Shown here: in pieces, positions 9,801 through 17,822 of the stretch
Numbering within the stretch: position 1 is the first letter of the stretch
Layout of the letters: every line of letters starts with the position of its first letter
Assembly: GCA_026196775.1 (NCBI GenBank)
Contig: JAPHUD010000013.1
Coordinates: 1 to 48,320, forward strand
Direction: 5' to 3'
Length of the DNA: 48,320 nt
From: Flavobacteriales bacterium
GTDB lineage: Bacteria; Bacteroidota; Bacteroidia; Flavobacteriales_E; Vicingaceae
The notes under the pieces: model-generated
The model's database searches: none
What the model was told of the DNA's origin: nothing
Seen by the model: the letters and a program-made list of their open reading frames with translations, nothing else
Made by a program: the position numbers and the translations under genes

Positions 9801-10007
9801 ATTTGGCTGTCGAACCTGAATTGTTATAGAACCAGGAAAGTTAACGCTACCAGGACCACAATCTCTATACATTTTAAAAATTACCCTATAAGTAGAACCT
9901 CCTAAATGCTCATACGTTAAAGACCCTCCTATAACATGCGTTGCATAAACCGAAACACTTGAAGATATTAATAATAAGCTAACTAAAATTAGTTTTATTG
10001 TTTTCAT
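6849..10007 (-). CDS. Large secreted PKD-repeat protein with type B T9SS sorting domain (gliding-motility-associated C-terminal domain)
   Basis: A protein of about 1,052 residues. I use ATG 10007, which gives a clean signal peptide (MKTIKLILVSLLLISSSVSV); an upstream TTG at 10025 would only add six residues. A conserved N-terminal domain of about 280 residues starts at THVIGGSLTYEH and is rich in paired cysteines (FYGLCCRNG, PVFICQG). Five PKD-type domains can be counted by their W-x-W-(D/N)-F-G cores: FYWDFGD, WNWDFGN, WQWNFGN, WLWDFGD and WQWDFGD. Between PKD 2 and 3 lie three copies of another unit of about 85 residues (GSFNPNTTDLNAAY and similar). The C-terminus (VPNAFSPDGIGANNTFNV then FKIYNNWGEVIFES and GWDGT) is a type B sorting domain. 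It is probably an exported adhesin or matrix protein. It is first in the operon with its PorP/SprF and OmpA partners. Confidence 0.93.
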   Translation of the reverse strand: MKTIKLILVSLLLISSSVSVYATHVIGGSLTYEHLGGSTYRVIFKMYRDCGPGSVNFPGSITIQVRQPNGAAFSPSKNISIPISQTSILNPVIDPCAYNPGVCVEEAIYSKIVNNLPPNAGGYHMFYGLCCRNGSIVNLNNPLGTTSGFYTFIPDNNVYLTNSSPQWKNFPPVFICQGQPLSFDHGATDKDGDSLAYSFYHPFRDNAPTYPGNVATFTPVNYNGGYNANDPLGGASLTVNPTTGEISGVPPTLGQYVVGVKVDEFRNGIKINTVYRDFQFNVLNCPPVPSPGIGPINACAGLNVQFTNTSTPLTGNSFYWDFGDPFSTTDNSTAVNPSYTYPTIGTYIVMLVAQAGTPCADTIYDTLTVSGITANFTMPDSVCVNNPVNYIDASTTTANATVTSWNWDFGNGNSAVTPTPTNTYVNTTGIIPVQLIVGSSQGCFDTVVKNIYVQPKPQAIATDTFACISNPVTNLNGSVNGASGGLWIGNGSFNPNTTDLNAAYTPTAAELSAGFATLILSTTGNGLCPSHSDTMTLTFSTGIIINAGPDISVCKDTSGIQLAGTVITASGSQWVSSGSGSFVPNPFDPNAVYIPSAADTTAGVIQLYFNSVGNGNCTPVSDTLNITFTSTPTATILTNDTACAGNVLFPVSASSTTGTGYWQTLGGGSFNPSDSLNNTSYFADSTDLANGSVTLVFTSTNNGGCQKYSDTLEIFLIEAPNANFSFVSVCPTDTVFFNDLSTAPDPIASWQWNFGNGNNSFNQNTFSTYSNSGTYNVTLTVTSSNGCVDSITTPVTIYELPDANFGVNGVCEGVNSLFIDSSTVGGSNISNWLWDFGDSNTDTTQFPSHTYNTSGTYTVTLTVQSAQGCSDTVTQSVFIQAPPTAQFISSPNSVKVFENFNFTDQSFTNIVGWQWDFGDGIGNSTNQNPTYNYSSTGNFTVCLTITDGLGCKDSICDEVIVFLPPQVPNAFSPDGIGANNTFNVLGGPFKFLEFKIYNNWGEVIFESTDQSKGWDGTKSGVVQPIGVYIYTVRATTMDDISHSIKGDVTLLR

Positions 10008-10045
10008 TAGTGCAATATTATTCAATTAAAATAATTATTATGTAC

Positions 10046-10053
10046 CAAAAATA
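10046..10053 (-). promoter_or_regulatory. Putative -7 box (TATTTTTG) of the T9SS type B operon
   Basis: On the minus strand this reads TATTTTTG, a full match to the Bacteroidota -7 consensus TAnnTTTG. It lies about 40 bases upstream of the chosen ATG at 10007. A TTG 14 bases further upstream is closer than the usual 17-23, so the -33 element is uncertain. Confidence 0.5.
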
Positions 10054-10146
10054 TAAAAATTTAATTACAACCAGTAATTTAACTTAACATATTAAACATT
10101 TATCGATAAATTTTACGCATTAGTCTTAAATCATTAATATATATTA

Positions 10147-10154
10147 TATATTTG
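10147..10154 (+). promoter_or_regulatory. Putative -7 box (TATATTTG) of the beta-propeller gene
   Basis: TATATTTG fully matches TAnnTTTG and sits 43 bases before the ATG at 10198, predicting a leader of about 35-40 bases. No clear TTG lies at the -33 position. The sequence around it is extremely AT-rich, so a chance match is possible. Confidence 0.45.
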
Positions 10155-10197
10155 CTATGCATTATGATAAATTTAAAACCTCATAACTCAATAAAAA

Positions 10198-12780
10198 ATG
10201 ACTCGCTATTTCAATAAGATACTAAAAATCAAAATCTTAATATTTTTGTTTTTCATTATTCATACTTCTTTATTAGCTCAAATAAATGTATTATGGGAAA
10301 GTAGGTTTACAAGCACAGGACAAAATACTGATGTTGGTAAAAAATTAACTATCGATGCTTCTGGAAATGTTTATGTAACAGGAACTTCTTTTACAAGTAC
10401 TGCTAATGGTTTTGACATTGTAACAATTAAGTATAACGCTTTAGGTGTTCAGCAATGGTCAGCAGTGTTTAATGGTGCGGGAAACGGTATTGACGAAGCA
10501 AGAGATATTAAAGTTGATAATGCGGGAAATGTTTATATTACTGGATTCACAAGAACAACAGCCACTAATTTTGATTATATTACCATAAAGTACAATGCTT
10601 CTGGTGTCCAACAATGGGCTACAACCTATAATGGTACTGCTAATGGGTTTGATGAAGCTTATGCGTTAGATATAGATGCCTCTGGAAATGTTTATGTAAC
10701 TGGAGGAAGTGATGTAACTTCTCAAGGAAGTAATTTTGTAACGATTAAATATAATGCTTCTGGAGTACAACAATGGCTAGCAAATTATAACGGGCCAGGA
10801 AATAGTATTGATGCTTCTACTCAAATTAAACTAGATAATTCTGGAAACATATATGTTAGCGGGCATAGCTTAGGAAGTGGTACTGACTTGGATTTTGCTA
10901 CCATAAAATACAACAATGCAGGAACTCAACAATGGGTAGCTCGTTTTAATGGATCTTTAAATCTTTTTGATGTACCTGAAGCCATCACTTTAGACAACGC
11001 TGGAAATGTATATGTTGCTGGAGCAAGTTACGGAGGAATTGCAACAGAAAATGACTATGTAACAGTTAAATATGATGCCAGTGGAGTTCAACAATGGTTT
11101 GTTAAGTATGATGGCACATTAAACGATGAAGATAAAATATTTGATATTGTTGTAGATCAAAATCAAAATGTATATGTAACAGGAAGAAGCTTTGGAAGTG
11201 GAGGTAGTGCCGAAAATATTGTAACTATAAAATATGATGCTGGAGGCAATTTAGATTGGCTTAATAGTTATGACGGTCCTGCAAGTGGTTTTGATGAAGC
11301 ACGAGAAATGCGTTTAGGTACATCTGGAGCTTTGTATGTTACTGGATATAGCGAAGGAGTTAGTACAAATAATGACTATTTAACGTTAAAATTTGATACC
11401 GCTAACGGAAATATTCTTTGGGAAGCACGTTTTGATGGCCCTGCTTCTAATAATGACCAAGCGTTTTCAATGGAAATTGATGCTGATGAAAGTATTTATG
11501 TTACTGGCACAAGTTTTTCACCTGCTTCGTTTCAAGATTTTTCAACAATAAAATGGTGTCAATTTACAACTTTTGCAGGCACTGATGTAGCTATTTGTGT
11601 AGGCGATAGTGTTCAACTAAACGCAAGTACATCTTCTGGAGGATTAGGCATTACATGGAGTCCTTCAACTGGATTAAGTAATAGTACTATTGCTAACCCT
11701 ATAGCCTCTCCAACTGTCACAACAACATACATAGTATCTTCTTCAAACACCTTAGGTTGTGTTGATTTAGATACCATAACTGTTTTTGTAAATCCATTAC
11801 CTCAAGGAACTTTTTCAGCTAATGGTCCTCTTTCTTTTTGCACAGGAGATTCGGTAATACTTACTGCTAACGATACTGCTGCATCATACAATTGGAGTAC
11901 TGGTGCTACAACTCCATCTATAACAGTATCCACATCAAACTCAATTACATTAACCTCTACGGACTCAAATGGATGTATTGCTTCTTCACAGCAAATAATT
12001 ACAGTATTTGCTCTTCCTAATGTAAATGCTGGAAGTGACATCAACTTATGTAATGGAGCTTCTTTTCAGTTAAATGCAACTGGAGCAGACACATATTTAT
12101 GGAATACTGAAACAAATTTATCAGATTCTACAATTGCTAATCCAATAATTAACCCAACAACGCCAACTCAGTTTTGGGTTACAGGAACAGATACTAATGG
12201 ATGTAAAGCCATTGATACGATAGCTGTTTTTATTAGTGTCAGCCCTACCTCTATTGTTAGTAACTCAAGCAGCAATGATACTTTGTATTTGAATTTACCT
12301 AATGGCGGAGATATTCAGTTCTTTTCCACTGGAAGCACAAACGTAATTGCTTATAGTTGGCTATTTGGTGATGGGGGAACATCTACTCTTCCTAATCCAA
12401 TTTACACGTACACTACACCTGGACTCTTTACAGTTCAATTAATTACATCAAATGGTGGTTGTAGCGACACTGCTTCTATGAATATAATGGTGTTTTTAAC
12501 AAATAGTTTAAGTAATGCTGAACAATTAAACAATGACATAATATTATTTCCTAATCCAACATCTAATTTCATTGAATTAAAAACAAGCTACTCTTATAAC
12601 GAAATTGCACAACTTCAAATAATTAATCAACTTGGAGCTACTCTTGTATTTAGATCAGCTAATTTTAATCAGCTTGTAAACAATAAAATAAACATTGATT
12701 ACCTTCCTAACGGATTTTATTTTGTAAAATTAACTGTAGGAAATGAAGTTTTAATTAGAAGATTATCTATTGCAAGATAA
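10198..12780 (+). CDS. Secreted SBBP beta-propeller protein with Ig/PKD-like domains and type A T9SS sorting domain
   Basis: An 860-residue protein with a signal peptide ending in TSLLAQ. Residues about 53-453 are SBBP-type repeats of about 53 residues with the pattern GNVYVTG...TIKYNASGVQQW...YNG..N..DEA. Seven full units and one partial unit can be counted. The N-terminus supplies the missing strand (VLWESRF), so the propeller probably closes on itself. Three Ig-like modules follow, each with a C-x-G-x-S-x-x-L start (CVGDSVQLNA, CTGDSVILTA, CNGASFQLNA). A PKD module (YSWLFGDGGTS) and a type A sorting domain come next (ILFPNPTSNFIELKTS through the final VLIRRLSIAR). The protein is expected at the cell surface or released. 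Ligand and function are unknown. It is transcribed divergently from the type B operon. Confidence 0.92.
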   Translation: MTRYFNKILKIKILIFLFFIIHTSLLAQINVLWESRFTSTGQNTDVGKKLTIDASGNVYVTGTSFTSTANGFDIVTIKYNALGVQQWSAVFNGAGNGIDEARDIKVDNAGNVYITGFTRTTATNFDYITIKYNASGVQQWATTYNGTANGFDEAYALDIDASGNVYVTGGSDVTSQGSNFVTIKYNASGVQQWLANYNGPGNSIDASTQIKLDNSGNIYVSGHSLGSGTDLDFATIKYNNAGTQQWVARFNGSLNLFDVPEAITLDNAGNVYVAGASYGGIATENDYVTVKYDASGVQQWFVKYDGTLNDEDKIFDIVVDQNQNVYVTGRSFGSGGSAENIVTIKYDAGGNLDWLNSYDGPASGFDEAREMRLGTSGALYVTGYSEGVSTNNDYLTLKFDTANGNILWEARFDGPASNNDQAFSMEIDADESIYVTGTSFSPASFQDFSTIKWCQFTTFAGTDVAICVGDSVQLNASTSSGGLGITWSPSTGLSNSTIANPIASPTVTTTYIVSSSNTLGCVDLDTITVFVNPLPQGTFSANGPLSFCTGDSVILTANDTAASYNWSTGATTPSITVSTSNSITLTSTDSNGCIASSQQIITVFALPNVNAGSDINLCNGASFQLNATGADTYLWNTETNLSDSTIANPIINPTTPTQFWVTGTDTNGCKAIDTIAVFISVSPTSIVSNSSSNDTLYLNLPNGGDIQFFSTGSTNVIAYSWLFGDGGTSTLPNPIYTYTTPGLFTVQLITSNGGCSDTASMNIMVFLTNSLSNAEQLNNDIILFPNPTSNFIELKTSYSYNEIAQLQIINQLGATLVFRSANFNQLVNNKINIDYLPNGFYFVKLTVGNEVLIRRLSIAR
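10354..11556 (+). repeat. Tandem propeller-blade repeats of about 160 bp inside the SBBP gene
   Basis: Eight copies of a unit of 53-54 codons, recognisable at DNA level by recurrent GGAAATGTTTATGTAAC (codons for GNVYVT) and GG(A/T)GTNCAACAATGG. Copies are diverged, so this is an old protein-level repeat rather than a recent expansion. The last copy ends at the conserved TIKW. Confidence 0.85.
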
Positions 12781-12855
12781 ACGAAATCTAAATATAAGTT
12801 CAATTTTCACAATATTTGTTGTTAAATTTACTGTTGTTAATTTCAACTTCGTACT

Positions 12856-13350
12856 ATGATTTTATCCAAATTTTCATCTTTTTTTTTGGTGTTTTTACTT
12901 AATTCTTTTTTTTGTGTTTTTGCCCAAGATACTATTTTACCTTCTCAACATAAATTCTCTGATAAAACAGTTTTTATACCTAAATTGAGTGATGAAAATA
13001 AATTGGTAAATACCTTTATGGATTATTTAAAAGCAGGCAAAAAAACAATAGGTTTTGTTCATGAAGATGAGCTTGAAATGATTCCTGAAAAAAAACTTAC
13101 TGAAAAAAAACTATTTATAACCGACTTTCAAGTTATTTCTATCACTAAAAGAGAAGCAGTTGTAAAAGTAGTTAGTGCTAAAGGAGCCGTTTTAAGCTGC
13201 AAACTACTAACACTTAGGTACTATAAAAACATGTATGGATTTTACTACCTTGTACCAGGCAAAATAGAAACTTTCGAAAAAAAATTAGGTGATATAACCC
13301 TTAAAGAAGTTTATATTAATACTTGGACTCAAGAAAAAAATTGCATTTAA
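12856..13350 (+). CDS. Small secreted or periplasmic protein of unknown function
   Basis: A 164-residue protein that I do not recognise. The N-terminus is a strong signal peptide (MILSKFSSFFLVFLLNSFFC, then cleavage near VFAQ). The mature part is lysine-rich and predicted soluble, with a run of beta-like stretches (FITDFQVISITKREAVVKVV, LTLRYYKNMYGFYYLVPGKI). No catalytic motif or lipobox was seen. It lies 75 bases after the propeller gene on the same strand and ends 12 bases before the convergent dehydrogenase gene. It may be co-transcribed with the propeller gene, but there is nothing functional to link them. Confidence 0.75.
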   Translation: MILSKFSSFFLVFLLNSFFCVFAQDTILPSQHKFSDKTVFIPKLSDENKLVNTFMDYLKAGKKTIGFVHEDELEMIPEKKLTEKKLFITDFQVISITKREAVVKVVSAKGAVLSCKLLTLRYYKNMYGFYYLVPGKIETFEKKLGDITLKEVYINTWTQEKNCI

Positions 13351-13362
13351 ATTTTTGAATTC

Positions 13363-15780
13363 CTAATAAATAGCTGGATATTTTTCTGGATTTACTTCAT
13401 TCATAATACCATAAGCAACATCAAAAACATCTTCTACACTAGGTTTAGAAAAATAATCTCCATCTGTTCCATAAGCTGGTCGGTGTGCTTTAGCAGTTAA
13501 TGTTGTTGGCTCTGAATCTAAATGATAATATCCTTTTTGTTCTTCCATAATTTGCTGCAAAATAAATGCACTAGCCCCACCAGGAACATCTTCATCTACA
13601 ATTAATAAACGATTTGTTTTTTTCAATGATTCAACTATCGTATGGTTGATGTCAAAAGGTAATAAGGTTCTTACATCTATTAATTCAACAGAAATTTCTA
13701 CCTCAGCTAACTGTTGCACGGCTTGTAATACCAAATTACAAGTAGAACCGTAACTTACAATAGTTATATCTGTTCCTTCGCTTAATACTTCAGGAATTCC
13801 TAAAGGTGTAGTAAACTCTCCTAAATTAGATGGAATATGCTCTTTAGTTCTGTAACCATTCAATGGTTCAATAACAATAGCAGGATCATCGCCTTGTAAA
13901 AGGGTATTATAGAAACCTGCTGCTTGTGTTAAATTTCTAGGTACGCAAACATGCATTCCTCTAACCGAGTTAATAATCATTCCCATTGGCGAACCTGAAT
14001 GCCAAATTCCTTCTAATCTATGTCCACGAGTTCTAATAATTAACGGTGCCTTTTGTCCGCCTTTAGTTCTATATTGTAAGGTGGCTAAATCATCGCTTAA
14101 CACCTGAATAGCATACAATAAATAATCTAAATATTGAATTTCTGCAATGGGACGTAAGCCCCTCATTGCCATTCCAATTCCTTGTCCGATAATGGTGTTT
14201 TCTCTAATTCCGGTATCGCTAACACGAATCTCTCCGTATTTTTCTTGCAAACCTTCTAATCCTTGGTTTACGCCTCCAATTTTTCCTGAGTCTTCACCAA
14301 AAATTAATATTTCGGGATAAGTAGCTAATAATTTATCGAAGTTCTCTCTCAATACGACTCTACCATCTTCTTTTTGGTCGGTTAGTTCTGCTTTTACCTC
14401 AGTAACTCGCATTGGTGATGAAGGAAATTCTGAAAGCAAAGTGGAATTATATCTGTCGTAATTTGCTTTTGCAGCACTATCTAACCAAGAAATTAAAGTG
14501 TTTTTAGAAGCCATACTTTCTAATCGCACCATTCTCAACACTTTTTTTACTGTTGAAACAGTATCTTTTCTAATTGGTTCGGTATTACTTTTTAAAGCTG
14601 CTATCATAGGAGAGATAAATGCTTTATTAGCACTTTCATCCGCTAAGCTTGTAAGCATGGCAACTACCTCATCTCTTTCTTTTTTTATTGGATTTAAGTA
14701 AGCTTCCCAAGCGGCTCTTTTTTGAGTGCTTACTTCTTTCTTACCCTCTTTTTCTAGAGTATCCAACTCTTCTTTTGTAGCAATATTATTGGATTCTATC
14801 CACTCTCTGAATTTTCTTACACAACAATATGCTGTTTCCCAAGCCAAACGCTCTTCTGATTTATACCTTTCGTGAGAACCAGATGTTGAGTGTCCTTGAG
14901 GTTGAGTTACCTCTACCACATGCACCAACACCGGACAATGTTCTTCTCGAGCTATTTTAACCGCTTTTTCGTAAGTTTCTACCAATGCAGGGTAGTCCCA
15001 AGCTTTTACTTTAAAAATTTCATAACCGTTGTTTTTGCCTTTATCGCGTTGAAAACCTTTTAAGATTTCAGAAATATTTTCTTTGGTGGTTTGGTATTTT
15101 TGTGGAACAGAAATTCCATGTCCATCATCCCAAACCGACATTACCACAGGAACTTGTAATACACCAATGGCATTAATGGCTTCCCAAAATGGACCTTCAG
15201 AAGTACTGGCATCACCAATGGTTCCAAAGGCTACTTCGTTTCCTTTGTTAGAAAAATTGGTAAAAGAAGTCAACTCTTTATTGTTTCTATACACTTTAGA
15301 AGCCTGAGCTAATCCAACCAAACGTGACATTTGACCTGCTGTTGGGGAAATATCTGCAGAAGAATTTTTTATTTTAGTTAAGTCTTTCCATGTTCCGTCA
15401 GGATTTAAACTTCTTGTTCCAAAATGTCCATTCATGGAACGGCCTGCTGAGCAAGGCTCTGCCTCTACATCAGTATGAGCATATAATTGAGCAAAAAATT
15501 CTTGTATAGTTAGCTGACCAATAGCCATCATTAAAGTTTGGTCTCTATAATAACCCGAGCGAAAATCTCCATCTTTAAATTGCTTAGCCAATGCTATTTG
15601 TGGTAATTCTTTTCCATCACCAAAAATACCGAACTTAGCTTTTCCGGTAAGCACTTCTTTCCTTCCTAAGTAAGAAGTTTCACGGCTCATGTACGCTAAT
15701 TTATAATCGTTTAAAACGGTAGCTTTAAATTCTTCTTTTGAGATTTTTGCAGCCGTTGATGTTGCGGTTTCGTTACTCAT
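13363..15780 (-). CDS. 2-oxoacid dehydrogenase E1 component, alpha and beta subunits fused (branched-chain type)
   Basis: An 805-residue thiamine-diphosphate enzyme joining E1-alpha (about residues 1-430) and E1-beta (about 470-805). The alpha half has the ThDP/Mg motif beginning GDASTSEGPFWEAINA and a loop GHSTSGSHERYK like the phosphorylation loop of branched-chain E1-alpha. The beta half has IFGEDSGKIGGVNQG, RVSDTGIREN, the LRPIAEIQYLDYLLYA core and the hallmark DVRTLLPFD. The reaction is decarboxylation of 2-oxoacids and reductive acylation of an E2 lipoyl group. Substrate is probably branched-chain 2-oxoacids, but 2-oxoisovalerate versus another acid cannot be settled here. Start ATG 15780 has a purine-rich upstream AAGAAGGG, unusually Shine-Dalgarno-like for this window. 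No E2 or E3 gene is adjacent. Confidence 0.92.
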   Translation of the reverse strand: MSNETATSTAAKISKEEFKATVLNDYKLAYMSRETSYLGRKEVLTGKAKFGIFGDGKELPQIALAKQFKDGDFRSGYYRDQTLMMAIGQLTIQEFFAQLYAHTDVEAEPCSAGRSMNGHFGTRSLNPDGTWKDLTKIKNSSADISPTAGQMSRLVGLAQASKVYRNNKELTSFTNFSNKGNEVAFGTIGDASTSEGPFWEAINAIGVLQVPVVMSVWDDGHGISVPQKYQTTKENISEILKGFQRDKGKNNGYEIFKVKAWDYPALVETYEKAVKIAREEHCPVLVHVVEVTQPQGHSTSGSHERYKSEERLAWETAYCCVRKFREWIESNNIATKEELDTLEKEGKKEVSTQKRAAWEAYLNPIKKERDEVVAMLTSLADESANKAFISPMIAALKSNTEPIRKDTVSTVKKVLRMVRLESMASKNTLISWLDSAAKANYDRYNSTLLSEFPSSPMRVTEVKAELTDQKEDGRVVLRENFDKLLATYPEILIFGEDSGKIGGVNQGLEGLQEKYGEIRVSDTGIRENTIIGQGIGMAMRGLRPIAEIQYLDYLLYAIQVLSDDLATLQYRTKGGQKAPLIIRTRGHRLEGIWHSGSPMGMIINSVRGMHVCVPRNLTQAAGFYNTLLQGDDPAIVIEPLNGYRTKEHIPSNLGEFTTPLGIPEVLSEGTDITIVSYGSTCNLVLQAVQQLAEVEISVELIDVRTLLPFDINHTIVESLKKTNRLLIVDEDVPGGASAFILQQIMEEQKGYYHLDSEPTTLTAKAHRPAYGTDGDYFSKPSVEDVFDVAYGIMNEVNPEKYPAIY

Positions 15781-15938
15781 ACCCTTCTTTATTAGTTATG
15801 TTTTTAATAAAATATTGTAAGATTTACTTAGTATCTTTTTATTTTCAGAATTCTAAGCCGTGCGAAGTTAATAATTTATCTTTAAAAATAAGTCAGATTA
15901 AATTATAGGAAATAACACAAATAAATATAAGTAAAATT

Positions 15939-17654
15939 TTACCTCACAAAAGACATTTCTAGCAAACCGACATTACCAACGCCATCTGTTACTTCTAATT
16001 TTAGTATGTGTTCACCGTTTGGTAACTTATCAAAATCGTGATAGACCACACCTTTCTTTGGTTCAAATTCTAGTAGCACCCACTTTCCATCTATATATAA
16101 ATTATAGGTTTTTATACCGCTTAAATTATCCGAAATAGAAAAAATAACACTGGAATTATTACTCATGTTTTTATTAGGATAAATATTTACAGGTTTAATA
16201 ATTGGAGCAACTGTATCTAACATTACCGCAAAACCGCCAAATGTTTTTGATGTAGTTTCAATATAATTATTTCTCCAATCACCACCTCTGGAATACAATC
16301 TGTGGTTGGCATCAATATTTACAATTACTGCTTTTTTTCGGTGTTCATCAGAAATTCTACCTACTTTAATGCCAACAGTTATAGGTAAGTGCAATGGTGT
16401 ATAATCATTATGAATTTGATAGGTTGGTGTTAAAGCACTATGCAATTGTTTTCCTTCTCCAAATTGAAATTGTAAATTTTCATATAAGGCATTTTTAGGA
16501 ATAGCCACCCGAACCATTTTGTTTTCATAATAATTACTATCGGAATAACTAAAAAGAGTATCTACGGTACCTTTTATTACCGGGTTGGAAGATGTCGCTG
16601 CTTTATTACCACTAATGGCAAACTCCAACGTAGATTTATTTTTGTAGGTGTCGGTAATTTCATACTTAATAAGGTAATTTTTTCCGTCTTCAATTAATAT
16701 ATTTCCATTATTTGTTCTTCTTCTGTAAATAGACAACTGATTATTGGGATCAACAAAACTTTTTTGAAAACGATTTTTTGTTTTTAAATAATATTCATAA
16801 TCGATTAAAGAGTTTAACGCCCTGCTTTCATCAAAACTAAATTTGTTCATTTCCGAATAATAAATCAAGCTATCATTCACAAAAAGTTTCACCTCATACA
16901 CCCCGTTTTTGTTAGAGACACCATTTAACTGATCTATTACATCTACACCAATTCCGATAGTACCAATAGCCGAAATTGGAGTATTTGAAGCTAACCTGTA
17001 ATTTCCCCCACTGCCGATAACAGACAAAATTTCTTTGGTACTTTTTTGGTTGACAAAACTGATATTGTTTAACGGATAAACAGCCATTTTTCTGATTTGT
17101 GGAGCAATATTGTCTTTTACATCAAAACCTAATAAAAGTGGATTAATCGGATGTTCCGATTCAGTTTCTCTAATTTCAAAATGTAAGTGTGGCCCACCCG
17201 AACTACCCGAATTTCCTGAAAGAGCAATTACTTGTCCTTTCTTCACTTTTAATAAGGTATCGGGTGGATAGTAATCTATTTCCCAAGTTTGGTTGGCGTA
17301 TTGGTATTTTTTAATTTCTGTAGCAATTTTACCGCTATATTTTTGCAAGTGAGCATAAACAGAAGTATATCCATTGGGATGATCTATATAAAGAGCATTA
17401 CCATAACCGTAAGGAGAAACTTTTATTCGAGAAACATAACCATCTGCCACAGCAATAATTTTATGTCCTTCTACTCCTTGCGTTTTAATATCAATTCCCG
17501 AATGAAAATGGTTAGAACGCAACTCTCCAAAACTACCAGATAAATAAAGTGGGATGTCTAAAGGCGAACGAAAATAATTAATAGGTAAAGTATCTTGCGA
17601 AAAAAGAAAGAAAGTATTTGCCGAAAGAATAAATAGTAATATGAGTTTTTGCAA
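15939..17654 (-). CDS. Secreted M23-family (LytM-type) peptidase with C-terminal beta-domains
   Basis: A protein of about 571 residues. I choose TTG 17654, giving a compact signal peptide (MQKLILLFILSANTFFLFSQ). The open frame extends to TTG 17696, but a TAnnTTTG box at 17699-17706 would put transcription start near 17692, inside that extension. The catalytic M23 domain lies near the N-terminus: HFHSGIDIK (HxxxD zinc site), YGNALYIDHPNGYTSVYAHL and PHLHFEIRETE (HxH site). The remaining ~370 residues look like immunoglobulin-like beta domains, the last ending KLEVTDGVGNVGLL. The zinc ligands appear intact, so it is probably an active peptidoglycan endopeptidase in the periplasm. It points away from the cell-division genes next door. 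Confidence 0.88.
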   Translation of the reverse strand: MQKLILLFILSANTFFLFSQDTLPINYFRSPLDIPLYLSGSFGELRSNHFHSGIDIKTQGVEGHKIIAVADGYVSRIKVSPYGYGNALYIDHPNGYTSVYAHLQKYSGKIATEIKKYQYANQTWEIDYYPPDTLLKVKKGQVIALSGNSGSSGGPHLHFEIRETESEHPINPLLLGFDVKDNIAPQIRKMAVYPLNNISFVNQKSTKEILSVIGSGGNYRLASNTPISAIGTIGIGVDVIDQLNGVSNKNGVYEVKLFVNDSLIYYSEMNKFSFDESRALNSLIDYEYYLKTKNRFQKSFVDPNNQLSIYRRRTNNGNILIEDGKNYLIKYEITDTYKNKSTLEFAISGNKAATSSNPVIKGTVDTLFSYSDSNYYENKMVRVAIPKNALYENLQFQFGEGKQLHSALTPTYQIHNDYTPLHLPITVGIKVGRISDEHRKKAVIVNIDANHRLYSRGGDWRNNYIETTSKTFGGFAVMLDTVAPIIKPVNIYPNKNMSNNSSVIFSISDNLSGIKTYNLYIDGKWVLLEFEPKKGVVYHDFDKLPNGEHILKLEVTDGVGNVGLLEMSFVR

Positions 17655-17698
17655 TGCTATAAAATTTTGAATTTGAATAAGAAATATCAATAACAATG

Positions 17699-17706
17699 CA
17701 AAAATA
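17699..17706 (-). promoter_or_regulatory. Putative -7 box (TATTTTTG) of the M23 peptidase gene
   Basis: Minus-strand TATTTTTG matches TAnnTTTG exactly. A TTG on the minus strand 15 bases upstream (17722-17724) is a possible, slightly close, -33 element. The box decides the start codon of the peptidase because an RNA beginning near 17692 cannot encode a protein from TTG 17696. Confidence 0.5.
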
Positions 17707-17772
17707 GGTTTGATATAACTACAAATGATGAAAAAATAGTTCGTTTATCCACAATATTTGGTGTAAAAAAAT

Positions 17773-17780
17773 TACATTTG
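17773..17780 (+). promoter_or_regulatory. Putative -7 box (TACATTTG) of the zapB-like/zapA genes
   Basis: TACATTTG fits TAnnTTTG and lies 43 bases before the ATG at 17823. No convincing TTG at the expected -33 distance was found. Confidence 0.45.
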
Positions 17781-17822
17781 TCGAGAATTAATTTTTTCTC
17801 ATTGAGATTAAAATGAAGAAAG

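Noticed and set aside
10198-11556. Direct-repeat arrays that might be CRISPR-like
   Set aside because: Units are about 160 bp, in frame, and clearly encode propeller blades; no short spaced repeats.
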